Assembly (NCBI RefSeq): GCF_030272615.1
Contig: NC_081411.1
Coordinates: 182,798,977 to 182,862,976 of the forward strand
Origin: Cryptomeria japonica
Taxonomy: Eukaryota > Streptophyta > Pinopsida > Cupressales > Cupressaceae
Reading direction: 5' to 3'
DNA: 64,000 bases
The translations under genes were made by a program, and so were the position numbers. Numbering within the stretch: the first letter of the stretch is position 1; each line of letters begins with the position of its first letter. This document shows positions 24,481 through 35,990 of this stretch, piece by piece. The notes beneath the pieces are model-generated. The model was not told the origin of the DNA and did not search any database. It saw only the letters and a program-made list of their open reading frames with translations.

Positions 24481-24696
24481 CAACATCTTTAGGTTCAATT
24501 TTAGAAATCAAACACACCTCTTAAGAAGATAGCCTTCTTCTAGTCATCACACCTTTATTTTAACTCCAATAATCTGATTTTCTGAATGATTCAATCTTAC
24601 ATACCTCAAAGTCTTTCGATTGTTCTGATTTTCAGGTTACTACACATCTCCACCGACAACAACAACATCCTGATTAATAGTCTCTTCTAGATTATT

Positions 24697-25461
24697 CTAC
24701 TTGAATTCTTCAGTTTGAATATTTGTTATAACAATATGTTGACAATCATCATATCTAGATACTCTGATCTCTTTTCCAAGGTTCTCATTAACCTTCACAT
24801 TTTCACTTTGTACTATCCTTCTCAGTCTCTTATTGTAGCATCGGTAGGATTTACTCTTTGTTGAGTATCCAAAAAAAATTCCTTCATCACTCCTTGCATC
24901 AAACTTTCCTATATCTTCATCTCTCTTGATATAACACTTGCTACCAAATATTTTGAAATATCTCACAGTAGGAGCATGACCAAACCATTTCTCATAGGAA
25001 GTCTTACTGGTATCACATTTTTATGTGAACTTAGTTGAATGTGTAAACAATAGTGCTAATAAATCTCTCCAATAGATCATTGGAACATTCCCTTCAATCA
25101 ACATAGCCCTTGCAACATCCAAAACAATCATGTACTTCCTTTCAACAGCTCCATTCTCTTGAGGGGTTCTAGGAACAGATAATTGTCTTCTAATCCCATG
25201 CTTCTCACATAATGAATAAAACCCACTAGAACAAAATTCTCCCCTTCTGTCAGATCTTAGACATTTCACCTTCAATCCTATCTCACTGTCAACCTTTTCT
25301 TTTAATATCTTGAACTTGTCCAATGCTTTAGATTTCTCCTTCAAAAAGACAACCCACATCATCCTAGAATAATCATTAATTAGTAGCATAAGATATTTGT
25401 CACCTTGCACACTTCTAACATTTGTAGGTCCACATAGGTCTGTATGCACAAGATCTAGCAA
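24697..25461 (-). pseudogene. A2 integrase core and C-terminal region
   Basis: Best preserved integrase in the array. Frame 25021-25461 (146 codons) contains LDLVHTDLCGP, KVKCLRSDRRGEFCSSGFY and PQENGAVERK, so all three members of the D-D-E triad are present by position, though the usual S-D-N-G-G-E-F reads S-D-R-R-G-E-F. Frame 24697-24966 continues with RYFKIFGSKCYIKRDEDIGK and EGIFFGYSTKSKSYRCYN, the usual segment after the core. A stop lies between the two frames and the polyprotein is closed elsewhere, so it is not expressed as a working enzyme. Confidence 0.8.
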
Positions 25462-25800
25462 ACCATCAGATTTATATTATTTTCTTTTGAAAGAAATTCA
25501 TGTTTTCTTACCCAAATGATATTCTTTACATACTGGATTATTAGGCTTAACAATTTTAGGAAGATCTCTAATAGCTTGAGTAGAACTATTTGTAATATTA
25601 AATCAAAGTTAACATAATACATTCTCGTATGCCATAACCAACTTTCATCAATTTGACCAATCAAGCATTTTTGCTCACCAACATTCAAATAAAAGATATT
25701 ACCTTCTATCTTAAATCTAGATGTAATCTCTATATTAGAGGCATTTAGGATCTTGTATTTACCATTCTTGAATTTTTAAATTGTAACATTTGTCAACCAT
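25455..25800 (-). pseudogene. A2 GAG-pre-integrase region
   Basis: Reads KCLIGQIDESWLWHTRMYYV, the zinc-binding start of copia integrase (one His kept, the second changed to Tyr). A frameshift then turns the usual C-x2-C segment into unrelated residues (YVKNIIWVRK). The TAG just upstream (SVG*MVDK) is shared by all three units. Confidence 0.7.
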
Positions 25801-26115
25801 CTATCCAACACTCAAAACATTATGCTTCAAATCTTCAACATACAAGACATCATCAGTATTATTCTTACCATCAAAGGAAATAGAGCCTCTACCATAGATC
25901 ACACAAGATTTGTCATCTCCAAATCTTACTTTTCCACCATCATATCTTTCCATACTCATAAATTTTCTTTTATCACCAGTCATATGATTTGAACAACCAC
26001 TGTCAATTACCCATTCATCTTTTTCTTCAACTTTAGCAGCTAAATCTTTCTCGTCAATAATGTAGCTAGTGGAATCAACAAGTATCGGTCCATCTTCTTT
26101 GATAGCAATAAACAC
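25801..26115 (-). pseudogene. A2 protease domain
   Basis: A 104-codon frame with DEWVIDSGCSNHMTGDKRKF, the intact copia protease active site D-S-G-C, followed by GKVRFGDDKSCVIYGRGSIS and DVLYVEDLKHNVLSVG. It is the only protease in the array that still has the canonical D-S-G-C-S-N-H-M-T. It is cut off from Gag and integrase by stops. Confidence 0.8.
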
Positions 26116-26169
26116 AAATTCATCTGCTTCTGATTCTTTATCTGTTACACCTTCATCAGTAGCATAATA

Positions 26170-27162
26170 TTACATCTTTTGATGCTTATACTTTTCGTTA
26201 GACTTGTAAGCCCTATCATACTTCTCATGCTTCTCATATCTATCATTTCTATCATGCTTATCAGATTTATCATTATATTTAGACATTCTCTTCCAGCATC
26301 TAGAAGAAAAATATACTATCTTATTACAAGAGAAACATTTCAGAGGCAGTTTTCTATCATACTTATCGGCTCCTTTAGGCAATCTTTAGGAAATGAATGC
26401 TTTAAGATCATCCAGTTCTCTTTCTTGCTCTTCCATCTCTCTTATCTCTCTTTCATATTTGGATATTTTTCATTCTTCGGGATCATAGTTCTTCTTTCTA
26501 GATATAGATTCTCTAAATGTTGTCTTACACTTTCCATGTGATTAACCTAATTTTCTCAGCTCAAATGAAACAATCTTTCCAACTAGTATATCTCTTGTTA
26601 TAGTAGCTACACTCCAAATCTCATCAATACCAACTACCTTATGTTTGTAAGAAAGAAGCAAAGATCTTATCACCTTAGCATCAATTTCATCTTCTTCAAG
26701 GGTTCTACCAACACATTTCATACTCAGGATAAGATCATTCACCTTGGCCATGAGTGTGTTTATGTTTTCATCTTCTCCTATCCTTAACATCTCATACTTA
26801 CCTTTCAAGCTCTAGAACTTAGAAACTTTCACTTATTTATCTCCTTCATACAAGGTTTCAAGCTTCTCCTAGATCTCATGTGTGGTCTAAAGTCCCATTA
26901 CATTTTTCATCTCTAAATCAATCAATTCACTCAATAATGCTTCCTTATCTCTAATGTTATTTTCATCTTTCTTGATCTCATCAGCAATAACCACTCCATT
27001 CTGAGGAATAGAATAGACATTCTTAGTAATCTTCTGGCAATAATGTTCTCCAAGACATCTTAAGTGCACCTCCATCTAGTTCTTCCATATAGCATGGTTA
27101 CTACCATCAAATCTCAGACTCTTGTTCTTAAAGATAACAATTCCACTTCCAGTTGCTATCAT
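26170..27162 (-). pseudogene. A2 Gag (UBN2-type) with zinc knuckle
   Basis: Start chosen at 27162 (MIATGSGIVIFKNKSLRFDG). Body frames at 26887-27075 and 26542-26808 give GEHYCQKITKNVYSIPQNG and KYEMLRIGEDENINTLMAKV. The knuckle reads CFSCNKIVYFSSRC, with both the Gly and His of C-x2-C-x4-H-x4-C lost. A2 keeps Trp in NHAIWKN and Gln in IPQNG, where A1 has stops, which shows the direction of those changes. Confidence 0.8.
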
Positions 27163-27199
27163 GTATTACCTCAAGAAAATAAGATTGTTACTGAGCATC

Positions 27200-27215
27200 T
27201 AGCTTTGATATCAAT
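27200..27215 (-). other. primer-binding site of unit A2
   Basis: Minus strand reads TTGATATCAAAGCTAG directly after the LTR, 10 of 12 matches to TGGTATCAGAGC by eye; the best-kept A-family site. Confidence 0.7.
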
Positions 27216-30200
27216 TGTTGGAAACAACAATGAAAGAAAATTGAGAGGGGGGTGAATCTGATGGTATGATGAAAGAACAAGGATATGTTCAACTATTGAT
27301 AAGGGGGGGGGGTGAATAAGTAGACAGAAAAACTAATAAAACTTCACCAATCTCAAAATTAATCTCTCAAAGTAGACTTAGAACTATCAATGCAATTGTT
27401 AGGTTGCATAACTAATGGGCCCTCTCCCGTATCCTCTTGGAATTTGGTTCACCATAAATCTTTGGTGTGATCAAGAGAGAATCCATACTAACCAGCAGCA
27501 AAATAAAAGAACGAAATGTTGCACCAAAGAAAGACAAGAAAGCCCAGCAATAGAGCCAGAGAGAAAAATGTTGTGCCAATGAAAGGAAATAGCCGACCCA
27601 CAAAAAGGAAACAACAAAACAAGACATGATTTTTTTATAAATCTTATACCTATTTTATTTTAAAATATAATATTAATATAGATTTGAGAATGATTTCAAT
27701 GGGATATTGTCAATTGCTGGAAAAAAATTTAGGATACAAACTAGCTATTAATTTTGTATGGGAATCCTCTTCATCGATATGGACTCAATAGCAAGATCCT
27801 CACGAAATATGAAATGTTATAAATTCAACAGAGATATGCAACAAACGGTACACCCATTTTAAATATTCCATGGTATCTTATTGAGATGGAGTTAAAATGA
27901 GCGCATGTTCATGCTAAACTACCTTTGGAATGGCCATAATGAAAGAAAATGAAAATTTTGTTGGCAAGTGAAAACAAAGTGCTCAGTAGTGGTTATAAAT
28001 ATTACAAATACAAACCTTACAATATTTACAATATTCACATACCAGAACAGGTCATTTTTTAGGTTTTGGGATTATATTTGCAGAGCATACAAAATAGTGA
28101 AAAATGTAATACAAACACTCAACTCACAAGCCACAACCATCCAAAAAACAATTAGATTCTTTTGGTTCTTAAGGTTAAGGTTATTTTGTTCTCTTAGAAT
28201 AATTTCTCACTCTTAAGCTCCTTCCAATCTCAAAACCTCATCTAATTATTTTGCAATCTTTTCTTTTTCCCTGCAAGCACGTCTTCATTTTGAGAGAGGG
28301 CATCATCTCTCTGTTTTTGTAGAGTATTTATTTTCTTGGTTTTGAATCTCAAAACCTTTTTTTAAAGTATCTTCGACTGTCTTATGACTGACAGTTCTGA
28401 TATTTTTACTAAGTCTTTTTCTAAGTTTTGGTTTATGCAAAATTTTGATATTTTTTTGTGGTTTTGTAATTTTTTGGAATTTGTTGAACTTAGAATAGAA
28501 ACTATGAATAGTGCTGAAAAGAATTTTAGTATTTTACTGTTAACAATCAAACTACAATAACCCAACTTCAATGCTAAATATTCTATTAGATACTAATTTT
28601 ATTTCAAATTACAAGAAAAACACAAGGAACCCATACTACGAAATTCAATGCTGACTTTATGAAGGTTTTACAATTAATTTGTTGTTCAGTTGGGCAAGAT
28701 GACTATTGCCGATGATATTGTTTTTATCTGAGTGTTGTTATTTCTAAAAACCCTCTCTTTTGGGCAATAAACTACCTCCTTAACCTCCCACATCCAATCT
28801 TGCTATTGTACGGTTGCTGTGGAGGGTGAAAATAGACTAAGTGACCTTTGTCCTATGCTGCAAATGTTTTGATGTGGTCTGATTTGCTAAAACAATAGCT
28901 CTGCCTCTAACACTGCCTGGAGACTAAATCCTTCCCAGCATCCAACCCTAACTGTGTATGCTAGCTAGAATGGTACGAATGGCTACAGGGACAACAAGAT
29001 TGATGACAACCACCAATGGATATTCTAATTTTCTATGGTGTTCATCCAAATTTGCAATACAAACCAGATTTATTGGTTTTGTCCTCTGAAACAAACCCTT
29101 CTTCTTTTTCCAATATCAGATGTGCTAAAAATTTGATCCACAAAGGGATGGGATTTCATCCATCACTTGACTTCTCCAATAGGCTACATTACTGAACACC
29201 AAAATTGCTGAATAACTCAAATGCAGAGATCCATCATCAAAACTCATAAATTAAAATACCCAAAATGAATGAAAAATGGCCCCCAACCTCTTTATTCATC
29301 TCTATTTTTGCTTCAAAAAGAGTTCAAGATTTTCCCTCCTCACTTTGCTTGAACTTGATTTATTCTAATAACTTAGGTAAAGTTTATTAATAAATCATCC
29401 TCCAAAATGGGTCCATGAGGGGTTTTATTCATCAACAAGGGGCCAAAAAATATTAAGCTACATCTTATGAGTTGCAATGTCTAGGGCAGAGGACCTTAGG
29501 ACTATAGTTTAATGCTATAATAATCACAAGTGATTACATTATTCACTTAGTTAATAATTTATTAAAATGAAACTAAAGAAATAATTAATTTATTTCCAAT
29601 TTATATTAACTTGCTTGTCTGGACTGTGTTTCAAGTTTTGTCTGAAGACAGTTGTCCACTGATGTCACCTCTCCATTGTGAGCTAAATGGTAGTGCCCTC
29701 CTAAAATATAGGATCCCTCCTAAAAAATAGGAACTTTGGGCCACATTTTGTTGCTCTTTCTTTGTTTTTCTATCAAGCAATTAAATCATGTCAATATTAT
29801 TCTCCTTTGGTTGCAATTCTGGTGAAGAACACATCTAAGTTGTGGTGTGTGGGCTAGACCCCTTTATTTTTCCTCTTTGGCTTGATCTTTTTAAGAGATG
29901 ACTGTGTTTCTCTCCCTCATTGCCTACCACACTATTATTATCTTGTTGGTACATTTTTCTCAGTAATGGAAAAGCTTGAACTAATGATTCAGATTTAACA
30001 TCTCTTTTACATTGAAATAAAGAAAGCTAGATATTTCATGCATAGACAAATTTTCCTTTTCATAAAATGACTAAGAAGCTTAATGAGATGTGGAAGACTT
30101 GAAACCTCTCCACATGATACACCCTTGAATTGATTGTTTAACTCCTTGTAAACTCACAATTCCATGAAGGTGTGCCTATATATATCTTCAAATAAATGTT

Positions 30201-30952
30201 GGTGAAGTGATAGTCGAATCCACATGATTCCTCTATCAACGTCCTTATGCAAGTTGGAAATAATATTTACTGCCATAATTAAAATGAAGATTTCTCTTGT
30301 TGGAAACATTTCATTTGGAGTTCTTTGTTTGAAAAATAACCATTTTCCTTTGAAAACTCCCAGCTCTTCATTATAGTTGTTGTTCATCACCATGGAATTA
30401 AATAATATTTCTAAAATGTAATTTTTTTATTTATGTTTTAATTAAGACAATTAGAATATTTTTAATATTTAATTTTAATAATATATATAAAGAATAATTT
30501 AAATATTTAAGGTAAAATATATTTTTTATCTTAAAAAGTTGTTATACTTTTATTCTTATTAAATTTTTAATAGAAATAAAAATATATAATATAATACATC
30601 TGCTAATAAAATAATATAGTATTTATAAATTAAAATAATATTTAAATAATATAATTTACAAACAAAAATATTAGGATCAATTTTTTATATCATTTCCACA
30701 AGTACCTAATTTATTTAAGAAAAGAGCCAAACAATTATATAGGCATTTATTTAGTCATTTCTATTTGTGTGATCTCACTCGATGACCAAATTAGTCATTT
30801 ATTTAGTCATTCATAGCGTTTTTGTAAACAATTAATAAAATTTGGTGTCATTACTAAATTTTTTAGTCATGTAGTCATTTATTGGCCATATTTTTACTAG
30901 TGATATGAATATGAAAAAAAATCAAAGCAAAGAAAGAAAAATATCTCCAACC
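27216..30952 (-). repeat. family A LTR copy 3 (5' LTR of A2 and 3' LTR of A3)
   Basis: About 3.74 kb, TGTTGG at 27216 to CCAACC at 30952. It is very close to LTR1 over the 27.2-27.7 kb portion, and lacks the foldback element (empty site GAGGGTGAAAATAGAC near 28822). It carries the CACTA-like end at 30902. Confidence 0.85.
30154..30393 (-). other. LTR-borne open frame conserved between copies (copy 3)
   Basis: Longest of the three counterparts (79 codons): NEELGVFKGKWLFFKQRTPN, DVDRGIMWIRLSLHQHLFED, ending RHTFMEL before a TGA that LTR2 shares. Unknown product. Confidence 0.3.
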
Positions 30953-31396
30953 GACTCCCCCTAAGATCAAGCAGATAAAGCAGTTTTTCACACGCTTCTC
31001 TCCACATTTGATAGCAATGCCAAAAACTTCAAAATAGAAAACCAAACTCACTCTCCCACATAGATAAGTAGGTCATAATTCTCTCCCCCTAAAACATATA
31101 ACCAATCCAACAAACTACTCCACCAGAGGAGCAACACCAACTCATCAACCCGGATAGAAGGATAAGCCTCTGAAATCCACCAGATTGAATCATCTCAATG
31201 CATCTAGTTCTCATCAAGAGGTGTAGATACCCCTAACTTGTCTCTCAAATAGACAAATTTATCTACTGGTGAAGGTTTACTGAAAATATTAGCAATCTGT
31301 TCCTTTTGTAGATACATACTTCAACGTAACTTCCTCTATACTGACTTTTTGTCTAGGGAAATGATATTTAATTGATACATGTTTAGTCTTTGTAGG

Positions 31397-31993
31397 TTAC
31401 ACCAAATTATTTGACATATTAATAGCACTAGAATTATCACAATATATGATGGTAGAATCATCATAGATAACTCTAACATCCTTCAACATTTGCTTCATCC
31501 AAACTACCTGAGTGTAGCTACCAACAACAACAATGTCTTCAGATTCAGCAGTAGATAAGGACACTAAACCTTGTTTCTTTCTAGCCCATGAAACCAATTT
31601 ATTGCCCAAAAAGAATGCACCACCAGAGGTACTCTTCCAATCATCAACATCACCATCCCAATCAGCATCAGTGTAAGAACATAAGATGAAATCATCATTC
31701 CTCGGATACCACAAACCATAATCCACAGTCCTATTCAAATATTTGAATATTCTCTTCACCACAATGACATAACTCTCTTTTGGATCGGCTTGATATATAG
31801 AAGCCACACACACAACATGCATAATGTGAGGCCTAGTTTGAGTAAGATATAACAGTCCACCAACCATAGATTTGTACAAACTCTTATTAGCTTTCGGAGA
31901 TTCATCATTTTTAGATAATTTGCAGCCAGTCACCATAGGAGTTCCAACTAGTTTGGAGTCATCCAACCCAAAATTATTCAATAATTCCTTCAC
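31397..31993 (-). pseudogene. A3 RT connection and RNase H domain
   Basis: A single 198-codon frame from LLNNFGLDDSKLVGTPMV through SLYKSMVGGLLYLTQTRPH to the RNase H landmarks YTDADWDGDVDDWKSTSGGA, SLSTAESED and IIYCDNSSAINMSNNLV. The D (YTDAD), E (STAE) and D (CDN) positions are all kept, so this is the least damaged RNase H in the window. A frameshift or stop ends it near 31397, and the C-terminal block continues to about 31215 in other frames. Confidence 0.85.
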
Positions 31994-32700
31994 ATATTTA
32001 GTTTGAGATATAAAAATACCTTTTCCAGTCTGTGAAATCTACAAACCTAAGAAAAAAATCATTTCTCCTATCATAGACATCTCAAATTCTTTCTACATAT
32101 CACTGGAAAACCTCATACTCAAGTTATCATCTCCTCCAAAGACAATATCATCAACAAACACTTCAACAATTAAGATGTTATTGTTATCAATTTTAAAGTA
32201 TAGATTACTATCAATAGTACCTTTATTAAATCCCAATTTCAATAAATATTTATCCAATCTAGCATATCAGGCTCTAGGGGCTTGTTTCAATCAATAAAGA
32301 GCTTTCTTCAGTTTGCACACCATGTCTCCATCATTTGATCATGAAAATCAATTAGGTTGCGCAATGTAGACTTTTTCCTCAAGTTCACCATTAAAAAAAA
32401 TAGATTTGACATCCATTTGATATACCTTAAAATATTTATAGGTAGCATATGCAAGTAACAGTCCAACAACTCCAAGTCTAGCTACCAGATCAAAAGTCTT
32501 ATATTAATCAATCCCTTCTTGCTGTGAATATTTTTTGCATACCAGTCTTTCTTTATTTGTAACTAACTCATCGGCTTCATTCAATTTATTCCTAAATATA
32601 CATTTATTATCAATAACTTTCTTATCTTTAGGTCTAGGAATAAGTTCTCATGTGTTATTCTTCTCAGTTTGATCTAATTCTTCTTACATAGCTATGATCC
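31994..32700 (-). pseudogene. A3 reverse transcriptase core
   Basis: Near 32135-32165 the polymerase motif reads VEVFVDDIVFGG with the F-V-D-D intact. KVYQMDVKSIFF-like sequence follows near 32405-32430 and KKALYZLKQAP near 32280 (Z marks a stop). The stop at R-A-*-Y is shared with A2. Confidence 0.75.
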
Positions 32701-33099
32701 AATTTTTATCTTTGCAAGCTTCAACAAAATCTTTAGGTTCAATTTTAGAAATCAATCATACCTCTTAAGAAACCAGCCTTCTTCTAGTCATCACACCTTT
32801 ATTTTTATCTCCAATAATCTGATTTTCTGAATGATTCAATATTACACACCTCAGAGTCTTCTAATTGTTCTGATTGTTCAGGTTCCTACACCTCTCCACC
32901 GACAACAACTACATTTGGATTAACAGTCTCTTCTGGATCATTCTAGTTCAATTCTTCAGTTTGAATAGGTGTAATAACAACATGCTGACCATCATCATAT
33001 CCACATGCTGTGATCTCTTTTCCAAGGTTCTCATAAACCTTCACATTTTCTCTCTCTACTGTCTTTCTCAGTATCTTATTGTTGCATCGGTAGGATTTT

Positions 33100-33866
33100 C
33101 TCTTTGTTGAGTATCCCAAAAAATTCCATCACTCCTTGCATCAAAATTTCCTTTATCTTCATCTATCTCGATATAACACTTCCTACCAAATATTTTTAAA
33201 TATCTCATAGTAGGAACATGAAAAAACCATATCTCATAAGGAGTCTTACCTCTATCACATTTTTATGTGAACTTAGTTCAATGTGTAAACAACAATGCTA
33301 ATAATTTCTTAATAGTAAATCTTCGGAACATTCCCTTCAATCAACATAGCCCTTGCAACATCCAAAACAGTCATGTTCATCCTTTCAACAACTCCATTCT
33401 CTCGAAGGGTTATATAAGCAGATAATTGTCTTCTAATCCCATGCTTCTCACATAATGAATAAAACTCAGTAGAACAGAATTATCCTCTTCTGTCAAATCT
33501 TAGACATTTCACCTTCAGTCCTATCTTAGTCTCATCCTTTGCTTTGAATATCTTGAACTTGTCTAATGCTTTATATTGCTCCTTCAAAAAGACAACCCAC
33601 ATCATCCTAGAATAATCATTGATTAGCAGCATAAAATATCTGTCACCTTGCACACTTCTAACATTTGTAGGTCCACATAGGTCAGTATGCACAAGATCTA
33701 GCAAACCATCAGATGTATATTGTTTTCTCTTGAAATAAATTCTTGTTTGCTTACCCAACTGACATTCTTTACATATTAGATTAGTAGGCTTAACAATTTT
33801 AGGAAGATCTCTAATAGCTTGAGTAGAACTAATCGTAATCATTGAATCAAAGTTAACATAACACAT
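33100..33866 (-). pseudogene. A3 integrase region
   Basis: Frame 33480-33866 (128 codons) starts in the zinc-binding part (MCYVNFDSMITISSTQAIRD, CKECQLGKQTRIYFKRKQYT) and continues VHTDLCGPTNVRSVQGDRYF, MMWVVFLKEQYKALDKFKIF and KVKCLRFDRRG. After a stop, other frames give RENGVVERMNMTVLDVARAM near 33385-33340, so the catalytic Glu codon still exists but is out of frame with the rest. Confidence 0.8.
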
Positions 33867-34043
33867 TCTCCTATGTCATAACTGACTTTCATCAATCTGA
33901 CCAATTAAATAACTTTTCTCACCCACATTCAAATGAAAGATATTACCTTTTGTCTTAGTTCCAGATGCAATCTCTATGCCAGAGGCATTTAGGATCTTGC
34001 ATTTATCATTCTTGAATTGTAAATCATAACATTTTTCAACCAT

Positions 34044-34631
34044 CTATCCAACACTCAAAGGATTATGCTTCAAACCTTTAACATACAAGACATCATTAAT
34101 ATTATTCTTACCATCAAAGGAAATAGAGCCTCTACCACAGACCACACAACATTTTTCATCTCCAAATCTTACTATTCCACCATTATTTCTTTCCATACAC
34201 ATGATTTTTCTTTTATAAAAAGTCATATGATTTGAAAAACCATTGTCAATTACCCATTCATATTTTTCTTCAACTTCAGCAGCTAAATCTTTCTCCTCAA
34301 TAGTGTTGCTAGTGGAATCACCAAGTACCGGTCCATCTTCATTGATAGCAATAAAAAAAAATTTGTCTCCTTCTGATTCTTTATTTGTTAAACCTTCATC
34401 AGTAGCATAATAGCAGTTCTTCTTATGCTTATACTTTTGGTTAGACTTGTAAGCCATATCATACTTCTCATGCTTCTTAGATCTATCATTTCTATCACAC
34501 TTATCAAATTTATCATTCATATCATATTTAGACATTCTCTCTGGGCATCTAGAAGAAAAATATCCTATCTTATTACAACAAAAACATTTCAGAGGCAATT
34601 TCTTATCATACTTATCGGCTTCTTTAGACAA
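34044..34631 (-). pseudogene. A3 zinc knuckle and protease
   Basis: A 195-codon frame spanning the end of Gag and the protease. Knuckle: CFCCNKIGYFSSRC (His to Tyr, as in A1). Protease: YEWVIDNGFSNHMTFYKRKI, in which the catalytic Asp stays but the next residue is Asn instead of Ser or Thr (D-N-G), so it is unlikely to be active even if expressed. It ends at the TAG shared by all units after NPLSVG. Confidence 0.8.
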
Positions 34632-35406
34632 TCTCTAGGAAATCAATGTTTCAAACTCATCTAGTTCTCTTTCTTGCTCTTCCATCTCTCTTATCTGTCT
34701 TTCATATCTAGATATTTGGCATTCTTTAGGATCATACTTCTGCTTTCTGGATACAGATTCTCTAAATGATGTCTTCAACTTTCCATGTGATTCACCAAAT
34801 TTTCTCAGCTCAAATGCAGCAATCTTTCCAACTAGTATATCTCTTGTTATAGTACTTACACTCCAAATCTCATCAATACCAACTACCTTATGTTTCTAAG
34901 CAAGGAGAAAATATCTCATCACCTTAGCAACAAGTTGATCTTCTTCAAGGGTTCCACCAACACATCCGATACTTAGGACACGATCATTCACCTTAGACAT
35001 GAAAGTGTTTATGTTGTCATCTTCTCCTATCCTCAACATCCCATACTTCCCTTTCAAGCTCTAGAACTTAGCAACTTTCACTTATTTATCTCGTTCATAC
35101 AAGGTTTCAAGATTCTCCCAGATCTCATATGTGGTCTAAAGTCCCATTAGATTTGTCATTTTTTAATCGATCAATTCCCTCAGCAATGCTTTCTTATCTC
35201 TAATGTTATTTTCAGCTTCCTTGATCTCATCAGCAAATAACTGCTCCATTCAGAGGAACATAATAGATATTCTTAGTAATCTTCCAGTAATATTCTCCAA
35301 GACATCTTACGTACACTTCCATCCAGTTCTTCTATATAGCATAGTTACTACCATCAAATCTTAGACTCTTCTTCTTAAAGATAACATTTCCACTTCCAGT
35401 TGCCAT
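34632..35406 (-). pseudogene. A3 Gag N-terminal and central region
   Basis: Start at 35406 (MATGSGNVIFKKKSLRFDG). It has the same YAI*KN stop as A1, the shared KF*SLKG stop, and the UBN2 signature around 34900-35050 (GKYGMLRIGEDDNINTFMS). The shared stop IS*RL lies at its junction with the zinc-knuckle frame. Confidence 0.75.
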
Positions 35407-35462
35407 CACATATCACCTCACGTAGATAAGATTCTTTGTGAGCATCTAGCTTTGATAGCAAT

Positions 35463-35890
35463 TGTTAGAAAGAACAATGAAGGAAAACTACTCGAGGGGG
35501 TGAGTGATGATATGATGAAAAACAAGGATCCCATCAACTACTTAGAAGGGCGGGGTGAATCAGTAGATAGAAAAAATGATAAAGCTTCACCAATGTCAAA
35601 ATCAATCTCTCAAAGTAAACTTAGAACTATCAATGCAATTGTTAGGTTGCACAACTAATGGGTCCTCTCCCCTATCCTCTTGGAATTTGGTTCACCATCA
35701 ATCTTTGGTGTGATCAAGAGAGAATCCATACTAACCACCAACAAAATAAAACAATGAAATGTTGCACCAAAGAAAGACAAGAAAGCCCAGCACAAGAGCC
35801 AGAGAGCAAAATGTTGTGCCAATGAAAGGAAATAGCCAACCTACAACAACAAAACAACAAAAAAAGACACAATTTTATTATAAATCTTAT
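35463..35890 (-). repeat. family A LTR copy 4, truncated (5' LTR of A3)
   Basis: Begins TGTTAG at 35463 next to the A3 primer-binding site and matches LTR2 for about 425 bases, then stops abruptly at TAAATCTTAT, where sister copies continue ACCCATTTTATTTT. About 3.3 kb of LTR is missing; family B sequence follows directly. Confidence 0.85.
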
Positions 35891-35990
35891 GCATACGTGT
35901 CATAATCATTCCTAAGATAAAAATCCATTACCTTAACGTGCCAAAATATGTTTGAAAACTCTCTTCATATGCATACGTGTCATAATCATT
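35888..35990. repeat. 23-bp direct repeat at the A/B breakpoint
   Basis: The 23 bases at 35888-35910 recur exactly at 35968-35990 (start TATGCATACGTG, end ATAATCATT). The intact 5' LTR of B at about 41797 has this word once. The extra copy sits exactly at the junction. Confidence 0.9.

Larger units (their letters stand above)
22777..27215 (-). mobile_element. copia unit A2 internal region (gag-pol, dead)
   Basis: Same order as A1. It is the more diverged of the three units, yet keeps the best integrase and protease frames. It has private stops and frameshifts in addition to those shared with A1 and A3. Confidence 0.85.
30953..35462 (-). mobile_element. copia unit A3 internal region (gag-pol, dead)
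   Basis: Same order as A1 and A2, closest to A1. It holds the longest surviving frames of the array (198 codons in the RT connection-RNase H region, 195 codons in Gag-protease), but also private frameshifts and stops. Confidence 0.85.
8960..35890 (-). mobile_element. tandem array of copia family A: LTR1-A1-LTR2-A2-LTR3-A3-LTR4 (truncated)
   Basis: Three copia internal regions, all minus strand, alternate with four LTRs, and each internal pair shares one LTR. The low-coordinate LTR edges (TGTTGG or TGTTAG) fall at 8960, 18976, 27216 and 35463; after removing the DNA insertion in LTR1 the spacing is about 8.15, 8.24 and 8.25 kb. The edges at 18976, 27216 and 35463 each abut a degenerate primer-binding site, so each is a true LTR/internal junction. 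This is not three independent insertions, which would have six LTRs and target duplications. Unequal recombination between LTRs, or insertion of a multimer, are the likely origins. No unit is intact. Confidence 0.85.

Noticed and set aside
26179-26541. 120-codon plus-strand frame
   Set aside because: Antisense shadow of the A2 Gag; its counterparts at 17950-18177 and 34425-34664 shadow A1 and A3 in the same way.
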